From the NCBI GenBank assembly GCA_903772945.1, contig CAICTM010000354.1, forward strand, positions 1-64,000: a stretch of 64,000 nucleotides of DNA, in the 5' to 3' direction. The position numbers and the translations under genes are program-made. Shown piece after piece: positions 21,692-31,352 of this stretch; the stretch's first letter is position 1; the number at the start of each line of letters is the position of its first letter. The notes under the pieces are model-generated. The model saw only the letters and a list, made by a program, of their open reading frames with translations, had not been told where the DNA came from and did no database searches. Source of the DNA: Seminavis robusta (lineage: Eukaryota > Bacillariophyta > Bacillariophyceae > Naviculales > Naviculaceae).

Positions 21692-22348
21692 GTTGACCTG
21701 TTGCTTGTAGATGAGCGCTTGTAGCCTGATACGGTACCTGTGACTTGACGATACTAGTAAGATGAAACCGGAGTTGAGGCAGGAAGGAGGACGATTGCAT
21801 GCTGCCAACAGAAACCAAGGAATTGTTCGGTTGATGAGTGGTTGAGGCGTTGAGGCGTCATGCAGTGGTCGATAAAGGGCTGGAGAGAAATGCAACTGGA
21901 GAGGATGTGATGTAATAATGACTGTGACTTTTGAAAAAGCACAAATGAATGACATCACACTCTGCTTCATCAGCCTTATCTCGAAGTTGTTGCTTTGATC
22001 GACGATTCTTGCTTCTTGCTACGGGTATCACTTTTGGATACGACGGTACGACTTCCGTTTGAGCTGGATCATACATGTCAACAGCAGATCTCCTGGGGGT
22101 TTAGTTGTTTGGTCTTCTGATCTGATAGGTAGTGGTGGTAGTACGGTACCGGTAGCCGAAGCAAGAGGTGTGGGATTGCATTTTCTGGCTACTAGTTGGC
22201 TCTACAAGGTAAAAGGGTTCTGAGCAAGATTAGATTCCCAGTTGTTTGGATACTACATACTTTCGTCAGGACTGAACAAGCAGTCAATACAACAGCAAGG
22301 CAGCACAATCTATCACAGCAGCAACAAGGCAACAACAACAAGTTGAAG
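21692..22348. other. intergenic between divergent genes
   Basis: Shared promoter region of TIM10 and the IQ/coiled-coil gene. One TACCGGTA at 22147-22154. An open frame reaches from 22196 into the downstream gene, but its N-terminal part looks like leader sequence. Confidence 0.45.
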
Positions 22349-23812
22349 ATGGCGTCTCCGTTTGGCGTTTCCCTCAAGACTGCCCAGAGAGACAAAGAAG
22401 CAGATGCGGCCAAGGTGGATCGATCCAAAGCCAGTGTTTATTCATGGGATGACGATCGTCTCCAGAACACGGCCGTCGTGAAACGGCGAATCACCAAGGC
22501 TGCCATTGCCGTACAAAGATTCATCCGGGCCTGCTTATCCCACTGGCGATACTATAATTCCTATCGGATTCCTCTGCAGCAGGAACTAGACGATATCAAG
22601 AGACGAAGACAAGAAGAATTGGATGAGGTCAAGGATTTCTTGAAACGAGGCTATGATCAGGCCAAGTTTGAGATCGAAGCGGAAGTATCCATGCCACAGG
22701 CACAGTTTCTCAAGCTCAGAGCAACCACCAATGAACTAAAGACACAAATCAAAGCAGAGGAAGAACTTACTCGGGAACTCGACAAGCAAATCCTGGAAGA
22801 ACACAACACTGAGAAAAGATTGGGAAGGGAGAAACACGAGTTGGAAGCTCAGGAGGAACTGTCGCGTCTAGACAAAGAAATTCCTCTTCTAGAAGCGGAA
22901 AGAATGGAATACGAAGGGGTAGCGGACGAGTTTGGAGATATTGTCAAGGGACTGCAAGGGCAACTGGATGAAATGAACACGGGGGTCAGAGTGGAAAAAG
23001 CACACAAGTCATGCCTTCTCAAGTACTTTGCAAAAATTCTCAAGGAATTGGAAAGCAGGGGTGCAAAGCCAAAGGTGGTTCAAAGTGTGAAACTGGTCAT
23101 CAAATACAAAGGCGAGCCACCTCCCAAACCAGCGCCCGCTCCAGCTCCAGCCCCGGAACCTCCCAACCCGACAAAAGCAGAAGAAGAAACGCCGCCAGAA
23201 AAAAGATCTTCCAATGGCGACGCAGGGCCAACAGCCAAGGACACATCTGACCTGCCGCCTCCAAAATCTACTGCCAGACAACGGGGATCTGCATTGCGGG
23301 CCACCACTGGCTCCATGCCAGCCGTCAGAATTGAACAGCCACAATCTTCTGGAAAGAGTAGGTCGAAAAGCCCAAAGAAGGAGAAGTCAAAGGAAAAGTC
23401 AAAGAAAAGTCGATCGAAAAGTCCTAACCGATCGAAAAGTCCTTCCAAAGACCGATCGAAGAGCCCCTCCAGAGATAAAACCAGACGAGGCAGAAGAAAG
23501 TCCAGGAAATCAGTCAGCCTCAAGAGCACGGAGACACTCGACAATCAAGAGAGGGACAGACGGCACCAATTGGTACGTCAAATGTCGAGGAGACCCACTC
23601 GTAGCTTGTCGCCACTTTCGTTGAAGGAAAAGAAAAAGAACATTGAAAGTAAGAACTTCAAGCGTAGCCAGAGCGAAGAACCCTCATTCAACTGGTCAAC
23701 AATGACTGCTCTGATTGACAAGGAAAGAGACAAAATCAAAAAGGAAAAAGACAAGAAGGGCAAAAAGAAAGACAAGGACTTGTCGTCCTCGAAGAAAAGC
23801 AAGCGGGGTTGA
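22349..23812 (+). CDS. IQ-motif coiled-coil protein with Arg/Ser/Lys-rich tail
   Basis: 487 residues from MASPFGVSLKTAQRD (ATG at 22349, in GAAGATGG). The frame is open from 22196, but the added 51 residues are Gln/Asn-rich and unlike a protein start. An IQ-like calmodulin site lies near residues 48-66 (ITKAAIAVQRFIRACLSHWR). A long coiled coil follows (about 75-275). Then come Pro/Ala-rich linkers (PAPAPAPAPEPP) and a tail with SRSKSPKK and RSKSPxxRSKSP repeats ending in poly-Lys. The basic tail could bind nucleic acid, microtubules or acidic partners. I do not recognise an orthologue; it may be a cytoskeletal or basal-body type protein. Confidence 0.7.
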   Translation: MASPFGVSLKTAQRDKEADAAKVDRSKASVYSWDDDRLQNTAVVKRRITKAAIAVQRFIRACLSHWRYYNSYRIPLQQELDDIKRRRQEELDEVKDFLKRGYDQAKFEIEAEVSMPQAQFLKLRATTNELKTQIKAEEELTRELDKQILEEHNTEKRLGREKHELEAQEELSRLDKEIPLLEAERMEYEGVADEFGDIVKGLQGQLDEMNTGVRVEKAHKSCLLKYFAKILKELESRGAKPKVVQSVKLVIKYKGEPPPKPAPAPAPAPEPPNPTKAEEETPPEKRSSNGDAGPTAKDTSDLPPPKSTARQRGSALRATTGSMPAVRIEQPQSSGKSRSKSPKKEKSKEKSKKSRSKSPNRSKSPSKDRSKSPSRDKTRRGRRKSRKSVSLKSTETLDNQERDRRHQLVRQMSRRPTRSLSPLSLKEKKKNIESKNFKRSQSEEPSFNWSTMTALIDKERDKIKKEKDKKGKKKDKDLSSSKKSKRG

Positions 23813-24150
23813 GGGACATGGTAGTCTGCTTTCGCTGGGACGAAGTATCGAATCAAAGTCTTGTGATTCCTCTCGTGGTTGCTTTGTGAGGAGGGGATGG
23901 GTCAGAATAGCCCTTGAACTGAAAAACGTATCAACTGAACGCCTATGCCAGTGGATTCTTACATAGCTTTCCGGCTTCCTCCTGCAAATGCAAATGAAGC
24001 GCTGAGAGATCTATGTCATACGGTGCAGTATAGTTGTGGTGCTTTCTACGTGTGCTTCTCCACGCGGCTCGTCTGAGCTAAATCTATTGATCCTTTAGCA
24101 CTCGTGAATGCCTAGCTAGCCAACTCATTGAATAAGTACAATACATTACG
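23813..24150. other. intergenic between convergent genes
   Basis: Shared 3' flanks of the IQ protein and the GOT1 gene. Nothing else seen. Confidence 0.5.
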
Positions 24151-25224
24151 TTAGTAATAAGGGTCGTCGTCTCGGTAATCGCCGTATCCCCTTCTGTCGT
24201 CAGTGTTGTATGGATCCCGATCATCGTCGCCATACGGGTCCCTTTCGTAGTCGTAGTCTCGATAGGATTGAGACTGGCGTCTGTTTGCACCAGAACCTCC
24301 TCCTCCACTGTTGAGTAGTGAGGACACTATTGGCATGTTCTTTACAATAGCCCAGACCACTGGGAGATGCAAAGAAAGGGTGAAATCTGTGAGGTTCACG
24401 GACGACATTGCTGCATACAAGCACACTTGTATCCTTCACTTACCTGGAAACATGTTTCCGAAAATGTTCATAATACCAAAGACTTCCAAGACAATGCCAA
24501 CGATTGGCCATCCAACAAAGACGAGAAAGATACCAGCGCACAAACAAGCTGTTGCTCTTGTTTTCTCTGGTTTGAGGAAGTAACCAGCTGCGCGACTGGG
24601 CCCTATTGTTGTCGGGATACCGGCAATCATCATGAGGTTTCCCAACCTCATCAATGCTTTGTTGAAAAATAGACTGACTCCCATCGCGGTGAAGACTACG
24701 CCAAGTCCCAATAAGGCAAAACCGATCCGTTTATCTCCGTGTTTGAACTTGGACATTGCAGAAGATAAAGGATTCGGGCCCTGAAGAATAACGCGAAGAA
24801 AGAAACCCCAGGCATGAATACTCACTTGCCAAAAAGCCAGTCTAGCTAGTCACCATGCCATTTGAGGCTTACTTACCGAAGGAGCTGCAGATCGCCCTTG
24901 GCCATCGTAGTAATCGTCATAGGAGTTTCTGCCCCCTCGCCTGTCGTCTGTGTATTCTTCTGGATAGTCTCCGTAGCCGTCGTATCTTCCGTTGTCTCTG
25001 TCATCAGGATAGGTGCTGTCGTCTTCCCCCCCTCTAATTTTCAGTAGCAGGGAATCCAGTCTCTGTCTTTGATCCGACGATGGCGGAACTAATTTGGCAT
25101 GGCTCTTCAGCCCCCAACCGCCATATTGAATTCCCGAGAAGGCTTGTCTTGCAGCGATGCCACCGGTACAGAGAAACAGAATTTGGCACAGATATGCTAA
25201 TGCGTTTAGTCGAACTGAAACCAT
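24151..25224 (-). CDS. GOT1: GOT1-family Golgi traffic protein with signal peptide and Asp/Tyr-rich arms
   Basis: Three exons (25224-24877, 24780-24444, 24359-24151) give 297 residues. The core (about 125-250) is Got1: KHGDKRIGFALLGLGVVF, then NLMMIAGIP, FVGWPIVGIV and MPIVSSLLN, with four membrane helices. Got1 proteins help ER-to-Golgi vesicle fusion. Usual members are ~140 residues. Here exon 1 adds 116 residues that start with a signal-peptide-like helix (VRLNALAYLCQILFLCTGG), then RGGEDDSTYPDDRDNGRYDG and more Asp/Tyr/Gly-rich sequence. The C-terminus has a matching arm (YRDYDYERDPYGDDDRDPY, ending DDDPYY). Both arms contain DDRRG next to YGDY. Exon 2 keeps an internal Met (MSKFKHGD) that is the normal Got1 start, so a short form from an internal promoter is possible. 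TGACGTCA lies 204 bp upstream. Confidence 0.85.
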
Positions 25225-25852
25225 ACTGGCTAATTGTTTCTGTGGCCTCTACTAGTAGTACCTTCGGGCTGGGATTGTGTCGATGTACTGCATGTTCCGA
25301 GCAATAGCTACGGTTTTATGTTGGTTTGTGGTTTGAGATTGTTCTTTCGTTTGCTTCGTCGTTGCTTCGGCATCCGAAGTGCCACTTGGAAGTTGGAAAG
25401 CTTGGTTGGGCTCATTTGTGTGAGTGGTGACGTCATCGTAACTTCACCGAGCGCGTAGCGTGGATTCTAGTTAACGTGGATCTTTTTCCGTCTCTATCAT
25501 TCATTCCATGCTGTCGAAACAGCCGTTGCTTCTTCGATGGAATCTCAACCATTCATCATTCAATTCAATCTAGTCTACATGTACTGGTACAGTAGCTTGC
25601 GAGGCATATACCGATAGGAGAGCATAGATGCTGGCGAGAAGTAACTACTATGCATACTAGTAGCACGATGTACCGGTACTGTTTTCCGGGAAAATACAGG
25701 AGAAGTGGTCTTGCTTTTTGTTTTAATGAAACTGAATGCTGAAGAATGTAACATGTCCTCGACGAGGCTACCGCAAAACCAGTTCACTTGCTGCACGTAC
25801 CGCATACCGGTATCCTCGTGGTCGTCAACGTAAAATATTATTGTAGGATATG
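25225..25852. other. intergenic, 0.63 kb
   Basis: Upstream of GOT1 and downstream of the macrodomain gene. Holds TGACGTCA (25428-25435) and two TACCGGTA palindromes (25671-25678, 25805-25812). Confidence 0.5.
25428..25435. promoter_or_regulatory. TGACGTCA (CRE-like bZIP site) upstream of GOT1
   Basis: An exact palindromic CRE core 204 bp upstream of the GOT1 start. bZIP factors bind such sites, and CRE-like elements act in CO2/cAMP control in diatoms. Use at this gene is inference. Confidence 0.3.
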
Positions 25853-26797
25853 CTATTGATTGTCAAGTAATCTACGAGATTGATCGTCGCTAGCATCTTC
25901 TATTGCCTTGCAAAGCTGATCTGCAATCTCCGGATCGGGAATTGCAAATGACAATGACTGTTTTTCTTTGTGATCTGAGGAGTGATCTCTCCATTCAAGG
26001 CTGGCTTGACCAGCGATCTCAAGCGCTAAATCCAATGGAAATCCTCTCGCTCCTGCACCTAGCAACGGGCATGCCACTTTGGATGCCCTTTCAAACGCCA
26101 GTCTCAGCGAATTCCTGTAGCACTGCATCAAATGCTGTTCAGGCTCTGGATGATGTCGGTAGAATGGCGGTACTGTATGCACAACATAATCAAAGTGCTT
26201 TTGTAGGTCAGCCCCACCAGGACCTGTAACAATGGCCTGTCCCACTGGACACCGTTCTTCCTCGTTGGTATCCGGGTTGCTGCCGACAATGGGCAAGAGC
26301 CGACATTCCACGGCCAACCTCCACCCACCCAACTGGTGTACCATGCCATCTACGACATTGGCCGCAAACAACATGCCATCACCAACTTCCATGCCACCCC
26401 ATTGAGTAACGTATCCCATGATGTGGTGGCTGTCCTTTTTGGGGTACTCTTTGGGGACGGGCCCACCGCGAGGAAAGTATGGAAATTTGGACACTCCCGA
26501 GAGTTGTGGATTGGCTGGATTGATGAGCGCAGTACAGGCCATGGGATTGCTGGCTTCCTTTCCAGCTTTGGTTACGGCACATGGTGTCTTCCACACTTGG
26601 ACTTGACGCTTCCCACCAGAGGAAACAAAGGATCCCCAAAGTTTCGGAACAACTCCTGGTAGATACCAGGCTCGTGACATTGTTTCCAGAGCCAGCTCTT
26701 GGATCTCACGTCCAGGTTCTTTTCCGTAAGATGATGTAAGAGGAGGAAAGAGAATGGATGCAACGAAGCCTTCAATGCCTTCCCAACATCGGCACAA
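25853..26797 (-). CDS. macrodomain protein (ADP-ribose binding)
   Basis: 314 residues from the first Met; M40 (26680) is an alternative start. The macrodomain signature is spread over the protein: ALINPANPQLSG (about 90-101; the family has VNAAN), VVDGMVHQLGG (149-158), CPVGQAIVTGPGGADL (183-198), DYVVHTVPP, then PLLGAGARGFPLDLALEIA (245-262), the second ligand loop. Macrodomains bind or hydrolyse ADP-ribose and its O-acetyl or protein-linked forms. An insertion of about 45 residues sits between the first loop and the VDG helix, rich in Pro/Tyr/Lys. No targeting signal is clear. It is head to head with the PPR gene, 211 bp apart. Confidence 0.8.
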   Translation of the reverse strand: MCRCWEGIEGFVASILFPPLTSSYGKEPGREIQELALETMSRAWYLPGVVPKLWGSFVSSGGKRQVQVWKTPCAVTKAGKEASNPMACTALINPANPQLSGVSKFPYFPRGGPVPKEYPKKDSHHIMGYVTQWGGMEVGDGMLFAANVVDGMVHQLGGWRLAVECRLLPIVGSNPDTNEEERCPVGQAIVTGPGGADLQKHFDYVVHTVPPFYRHHPEPEQHLMQCYRNSLRLAFERASKVACPLLGAGARGFPLDLALEIAGQASLEWRDHSSDHKEKQSLSFAIPDPEIADQLCKAIEDASDDQSRRLLDNQ

Positions 26798-27008
26798 CTG
26801 CGAAGAAGTGTTGACTTCCTTGCCTTTTTCTTCGAAATGAAACTGACGTCATCTCATTGTCATACGTTAAAGCTTTGTGTGCCGTGAAGCTCCAGAAACG
26901 ATTTAAGATCCAACTTTGCTTTGAAAAGCGTTTGCTCTCAGCGTTGCATGTCACTCGAATCGACGATGATGCCAGGAGCTGCATGCATACTAGTAGCTAG
27001 AGCAAGCT
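26798..27008. promoter_or_regulatory. bidirectional promoter interval (macrodomain / PPR)
   Basis: 211 bp between two divergent starts. An exact TGACGTCA lies at 26844-26851, 47 bp upstream of the macrodomain start and 158 bp upstream of the PPR start. A role in either gene is inference. Confidence 0.4.
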
Positions 27009-29006
27009 TTGACGATGACGATGCTTGGATACGTTCGATGTCTTCGACGAGTTCGTCCTCATGTGTTAAGGGGGCACGGAAGAGGAGGTCTGTACCCCCA
27101 GCGCTTGGCAGCGTTGTCGAAGGAGCGAAACTTGTGCGGACGGCCTCAAGACCACAACAATGGCGGAACACAATCAAATAATGCTCCCACCAAAACACCG
27201 ACAACTAATCTGGTGCCGCTTGATAGTTCCGGCAAGCTTCAATTCATGACGGCAGCAAAGGACAAGCAGCTGACAGGATCGGTGCTTCTCTCATTTGTCA
27301 AGGCTTGCAACTTGGCTGGAATTGATGCGGGCCAAACACAAGAACGAGTGGGAGACTTTCTGCAGTCTAGAGCCAAAGGTGACCACCACAGCCAGTCTCG
27401 ACAGGCCTACCAGTTTGTCCTCCGTGCTTGGAAAGACTTGGCCAGAGAAAAGCCTCAACTTGCCAGCAAAGAAGCCGAGAAAATGCTCTATGAGATGCTG
27501 ACTCTGTACCTCGAAGACAAGAATGTGCACGTCAAGCCCTGTCGACAGTGTTTTACAGACGTTCTGGCCATCCATAATGCCTCTGGAAATGCCACAGCGG
27601 CCGACCGCGTCCTGCAAGATATGATTCATTTGTACGACAATACGCAAGACAAGGACTTTCTACCCGACAAACAGTGTTTTTCCTGGGTCTTGCTGTCACT
27701 TTTCAACGAGCACAAGAGCACCGACAATGCGTTTTTGGCCGATAATGTACTACATCAAATGATGGAATTGGCCATTGCTACCGGAGATGCTACACTGCGA
27801 CCTCCAGAATCAGTAGTGCAACACGCACTCACCCTGTGGGCACGATCCTACCATCAGGATGCTGGCTTTCGTGCGGAAGCACTGCTCATTCGAATGCAAG
27901 AGCTGCCGGATAGCACGAATTCTATTACCACCGTCGCATTGCCACCCGTCAAATTCTTTGAGTTGGTCATGCAAGCGTGGGCGAAATCAGAAGCCCCCAA
28001 GGCGGCGGCCCGCATTGAACAAATTCAATTGTTTGTCAAGGAGCAATTTGATGTGCTGCCACCATGCTTTGGAGACTTGATTGTACTGGAAGCATACGCC
28101 AAATCAAGTCGCGGCAATAAGGATGCCATTCGAAAGGTGGACCAGTATTTCCGACAGTTTCAACAACACTTTCGATCCGAACACGTATCCTCGTTGGATG
28201 TCATCCTCGCTTATCGATGCAAAATCATCGCCTATAGCAACCATAAGGATCCACTCAAAGGGGCCAGAGAATGTCAGGCTGCCTTGGAAGAGCTGTGGAT
28301 GTTGAGAAAGAAGGAATGGATTGAATTCCCTCCTGATTCTACCGTGTATGAGTTTGTGGCATATGCCTGGGCTAAAATTGGCAACGTTCACCGGGTCAAG
28401 GACCTCCTCCATCGAATCAAACAGGACCGGCAAGGGCAAGAGCCAAACATTGTCCTCTACAATCACTTGTTGATGGCACTTTCGCGCAGTCGGGATCCTC
28501 ACGCGGGACAAGAAGCCGAAAAAGTATTCTTGGAATTGCAAAAGAAAAGCCAAAAGGGTGATCGCAGTGCGAGGCCCAATATCCATACCTACGGGACTCT
28601 GATGGCGTGTTTGTCCAAGAGCCCCAACCCAAAAACTGCATCAAGGGCAGCCTTGTACTTGCAAAAGCTGAAAGAGTTGCACGAAATCACCGGCGACCAA
28701 GCACTGAAACCGAATGCCAGGATCTACACCACGGCCATGCGATCGTTGGTCGGCCTTGCCAATCAGGAAGCAGTCGAAAAGGCGCAAGCACTGCTCGATG
28801 AAATGCATGCTCTAGCTCAACAAGGAGACGAGACATCCCGACCAGATGTCGTGACATACACGACGTTCCTCAAAGTCTTGCGCGTATCGAATGTCCCCGA
28901 CAAAAGGGAACGGGCCGAGCAGGTGCTGTTGCAAATGAAAGAGCACGGCATTCAACCGGATGCGTTTGTGTGGAAAGAGGTCAACAAGCTAGTAGTGCAG
29001 GCCTAA
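27009..29006 (+). CDS. pentatricopeptide repeat (PPR) protein, organellar
   Basis: 665 residues. The N-terminus (MLGYVRCLRRVRPHVLRGHG from M5 at 27021) is Arg-rich and free of acids, as in a mitochondrial presequence, so organelle RNA binding is likely. PPR units are clearest in the second half: PNIVLYNHLLMALSRSRDPH, PNIHTYGTLMACLSKS, PNARIYTTAMRSL, RPDVVTYTTFLKVL and QPDAFVWKEVNKLV. Linkers between repeats are longer than the canonical 35 residues (with KSQKGDRSAR, AQQGDETSR), which is common in diatom PPR proteins. Earlier helical pairs (about 75-400) are more diverged. No intron and no editing or SMR domain seen. Confidence 0.85.
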   Translation: MTMTMLGYVRCLRRVRPHVLRGHGRGGLYPQRLAALSKERNLCGRPQDHNNGGTQSNNAPTKTPTTNLVPLDSSGKLQFMTAAKDKQLTGSVLLSFVKACNLAGIDAGQTQERVGDFLQSRAKGDHHSQSRQAYQFVLRAWKDLAREKPQLASKEAEKMLYEMLTLYLEDKNVHVKPCRQCFTDVLAIHNASGNATAADRVLQDMIHLYDNTQDKDFLPDKQCFSWVLLSLFNEHKSTDNAFLADNVLHQMMELAIATGDATLRPPESVVQHALTLWARSYHQDAGFRAEALLIRMQELPDSTNSITTVALPPVKFFELVMQAWAKSEAPKAAARIEQIQLFVKEQFDVLPPCFGDLIVLEAYAKSSRGNKDAIRKVDQYFRQFQQHFRSEHVSSLDVILAYRCKIIAYSNHKDPLKGARECQAALEELWMLRKKEWIEFPPDSTVYEFVAYAWAKIGNVHRVKDLLHRIKQDRQGQEPNIVLYNHLLMALSRSRDPHAGQEAEKVFLELQKKSQKGDRSARPNIHTYGTLMACLSKSPNPKTASRAALYLQKLKELHEITGDQALKPNARIYTTAMRSLVGLANQEAVEKAQALLDEMHALAQQGDETSRPDVVTYTTFLKVLRVSNVPDKRERAEQVLLQMKEHGIQPDAFVWKEVNKLVVQA

Positions 29007-29086
29007 TGGATATGACCACATATTGTCCAACTCTATCCCCGCATGATGTAAATAGCAAAAGTTTTGTTTTCTCTATCGTTAGACTA

Positions 29087-29104
29087 TACCGTACCGGTAC
29101 GGTA
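29087..29104. repeat. 18-bp perfect palindrome with TACCGGTA core
   Basis: TACCGTACCGGTACGGTA is self-complementary and lies in the 143-bp gap between the convergent PPR and fucosyltransferase genes. Confidence 0.75.
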
Positions 29105-29149
29105 CACAAAGATTTGGTGTGCTGTCATCTTTCAGCTGTTCCTTGTTCA

Positions 29150-30718
29150 TCAACTGGAAAATGGAATGTCCATCATTTCACGTATTCTCTTTTTCAAGGA
29201 TCCTCCTCCAATATCATCCGACAAAGAAAAGTATTTTTCCAACACCTCTGGTGACGCCAGAACCGGTGTCTTGTAGAGCATTCGCATGTACTCCATTGCA
29301 TTCTCCTCCAACCGTTGCAGTTGCTGTAGAGCTGGTTGAGGATCAGAGATGTTGTAAAAGATAAAGCTATCCTTGTGAAACAGGTCAAAGATCTCGGTAG
29401 TCCCGTAATATATGGGGATACAACCACCGACATAAGCATTGAGAATCTTTTCGGTGATGTATCCTGGATAATTTGTGTTTTCCATGACCAAACAGTACTT
29501 GTAATCTTTGTAAATGTCGTCATTGGCGTAGGCGCCCGACATACCAATGTTTTTTGGAACCATTTCAGCCATGGTTCCATTGCTTGAGATGCGGCATCCT
29601 TTCACATAATGGAGGGGAAGTATCTTGGCAATTTCCGTGGCTGCCTGTTGTCGAAAGTCGACACAATTGCTAGCAAAGTACGCCACGGCAGGTTTTGTAC
29701 CAGTGTTGCGTGGCTTTTTTGCTGGATCCAGAATGGCTTGTCGTTTGTCACTGGGCAACTTGTAAAAAGCCAATACCAAAAAGTAGACATGCATAGTATG
29801 TTTCTGCCATGATTGCTGTTCCATGTATGGTCCTAGCTGGTAGATTCGGTCACTGGATTCCGGAGATATTTGGTTTGCGTTTCCGAAGGATTCACCATTA
29901 AGGAACAGCACTTTCCCCTGAAATCGTTCCATGAGTAGGGAGTGATTGTCTTTGAAGTCTCCACATCTTCCATGCATTCCAAAAAGAAGGACGTCATTGG
30001 TCTTTGCATGGCATCCATTGGTTCGGCACTTTTGCACAAAGCTTCCAATTACTTGGTAATCTGCAAAGATGGTTTTGGCAGCCACTTCTCCAATATCTTG
30101 ATATCCACAATAGAAGAGTCTCTTGGCTGGTTCCTCTGTTGGTGGTTCAGTAGGTGATGGTGTAGGGGCTGGGGCTGGACTGCTAGTTGCTGGAGGCAAA
30201 CTCGCGACCGCGACTAGATTATCGTTTAGCAGCTTGTTTAGTTTCATCGTCGCCTCTAGATGGGGTGGTGTTGGTTCCTTTTTGGCGTCGGTCTTCAGCC
30301 CTTGCTGCTTGTTTTGGTTAAACTTGGTAAATTTATTGGCTTTTGACCTCAAGGATCCCTCCGCTGTCAAGGATCGCTGTGTATTGAAATCTTCTCGTGC
30401 TCTGCGAAGCCTGATCTCTGCGAGCAGTGCATCGTACGAGAAATAGTCCAGACTCAATGCAGGTTCATGTTTTTGAAAGCCACGATCATCACCCATATGA
30501 CTATGTTGTTGCTCGTCATTGTCAGATGCAATATGAAAGGCTGAGTGTACCAAAGAAACGGTGAGTTGGGTAAGAACCAGAGAAAGACTGCACCACGCGA
30601 TTATAAGGATCAACCGAAGTGTTGACATCGATCCCCTTCTGTCTCTGCTAGCATTGTCTGCACTCATGTTCATTCGATTGCTCATTGCTTCTTTTAGGCT
30701 TTGATGGAATTTTCTCAC
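29150..30718 (-). CDS. alpha-1,3-fucosyltransferase-like glycosyltransferase (GT10)
   Basis: 522 residues with type II Golgi topology: a short basic cytoplasmic start, one membrane helix (about 34-58, LRLILIIAWCSLSLVLTQLT), a ~150-residue stem with a Thr/Pro-rich stretch (TSSPAPAPTPSPTEPPTEEP), then the catalytic domain. The GT10 signature lies at 406-439: YKYCLVMENTNYPGYITEKI followed by LNAYVGGCIPIYYG. These conserved residues bind GDP-fucose. The enzyme would transfer fucose to N-acetylglucosamine-type acceptors on glycoproteins or cell-surface glycans; the acceptor cannot be told from sequence. Several Cys in the catalytic part fit disulfides. No intron. Confidence 0.85.
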   Translation of the reverse strand: MRKFHQSLKEAMSNRMNMSADNASRDRRGSMSTLRLILIIAWCSLSLVLTQLTVSLVHSAFHIASDNDEQQHSHMGDDRGFQKHEPALSLDYFSYDALLAEIRLRRAREDFNTQRSLTAEGSLRSKANKFTKFNQNKQQGLKTDAKKEPTPPHLEATMKLNKLLNDNLVAVASLPPATSSPAPAPTPSPTEPPTEEPAKRLFYCGYQDIGEVAAKTIFADYQVIGSFVQKCRTNGCHAKTNDVLLFGMHGRCGDFKDNHSLLMERFQGKVLFLNGESFGNANQISPESSDRIYQLGPYMEQQSWQKHTMHVYFLVLAFYKLPSDKRQAILDPAKKPRNTGTKPAVAYFASNCVDFRQQAATEIAKILPLHYVKGCRISSNGTMAEMVPKNIGMSGAYANDDIYKDYKYCLVMENTNYPGYITEKILNAYVGGCIPIYYGTTEIFDLFHKDSFIFYNISDPQPALQQLQRLEENAMEYMRMLYKTPVLASPEVLEKYFSLSDDIGGGSLKKRIREMMDIPFSS

Positions 30719-31352
30719 TCATCCTCTCCTTCCTTTTCGCCTTCGAGAAAGAACAACAAGACTGCAAAATATTGGCAAGGGGTTTTGTGGCCGAAAATCG
30801 GTACCATTCGTGCCGAGAATATCTTTCAGAAGCCTTCTAAGCTTCTAAGCGTTTGAGATTGTCGGGGTGTTATTCATCTTTTTACTTGGCACCCTCACCA
30901 CTGTATCATGATATCAGAACGCCACCAAATATTGTACCAGTACGATACCAGTAACTTAATTAATGTAGCATACCGATAGCTCTCCATGCCGAATGCTCAC
31001 TGACCGAGGTGAATGTTTGCTCACGATGCCTCCATTGGGCATTTCCACAGACTGTCACGCTGAGCAGAGGGAGATTTGAAGAGTGGCCAGTGAACACCTT
31101 GTGCGACAAACAAATCCGAGTGCAGCGTATGCATAAATGATACCGTACGACGACGATACTGGAGAATTTTTCGGAGCAGACAACACAGCCACAAGAGTAC
31201 ATTTGATTCTGCAGGACATCAACGATTTCACCCAATACTCTTTTCTTTTTGAATTACTCTATCAGCCACATACACAGACAAGCTGGATGCAAACACCCTT
31301 TTTCATAATATAATCTATCAGTTTTTTTAATACATGCATTGTTTTTGCGTGC
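30719..31352. other. intergenic, 0.63 kb
   Basis: Upstream of the fucosyltransferase and downstream of PDC-E2. A 91-codon Cys-rich frame (31235-30960) has no support. No other structure seen. Confidence 0.5.

Noticed and set aside
30960-31235. 91-residue Cys-rich minus-strand frame
   Set aside because: Cys spacing fits no zinc-finger type I know, and no splice or homologue support.
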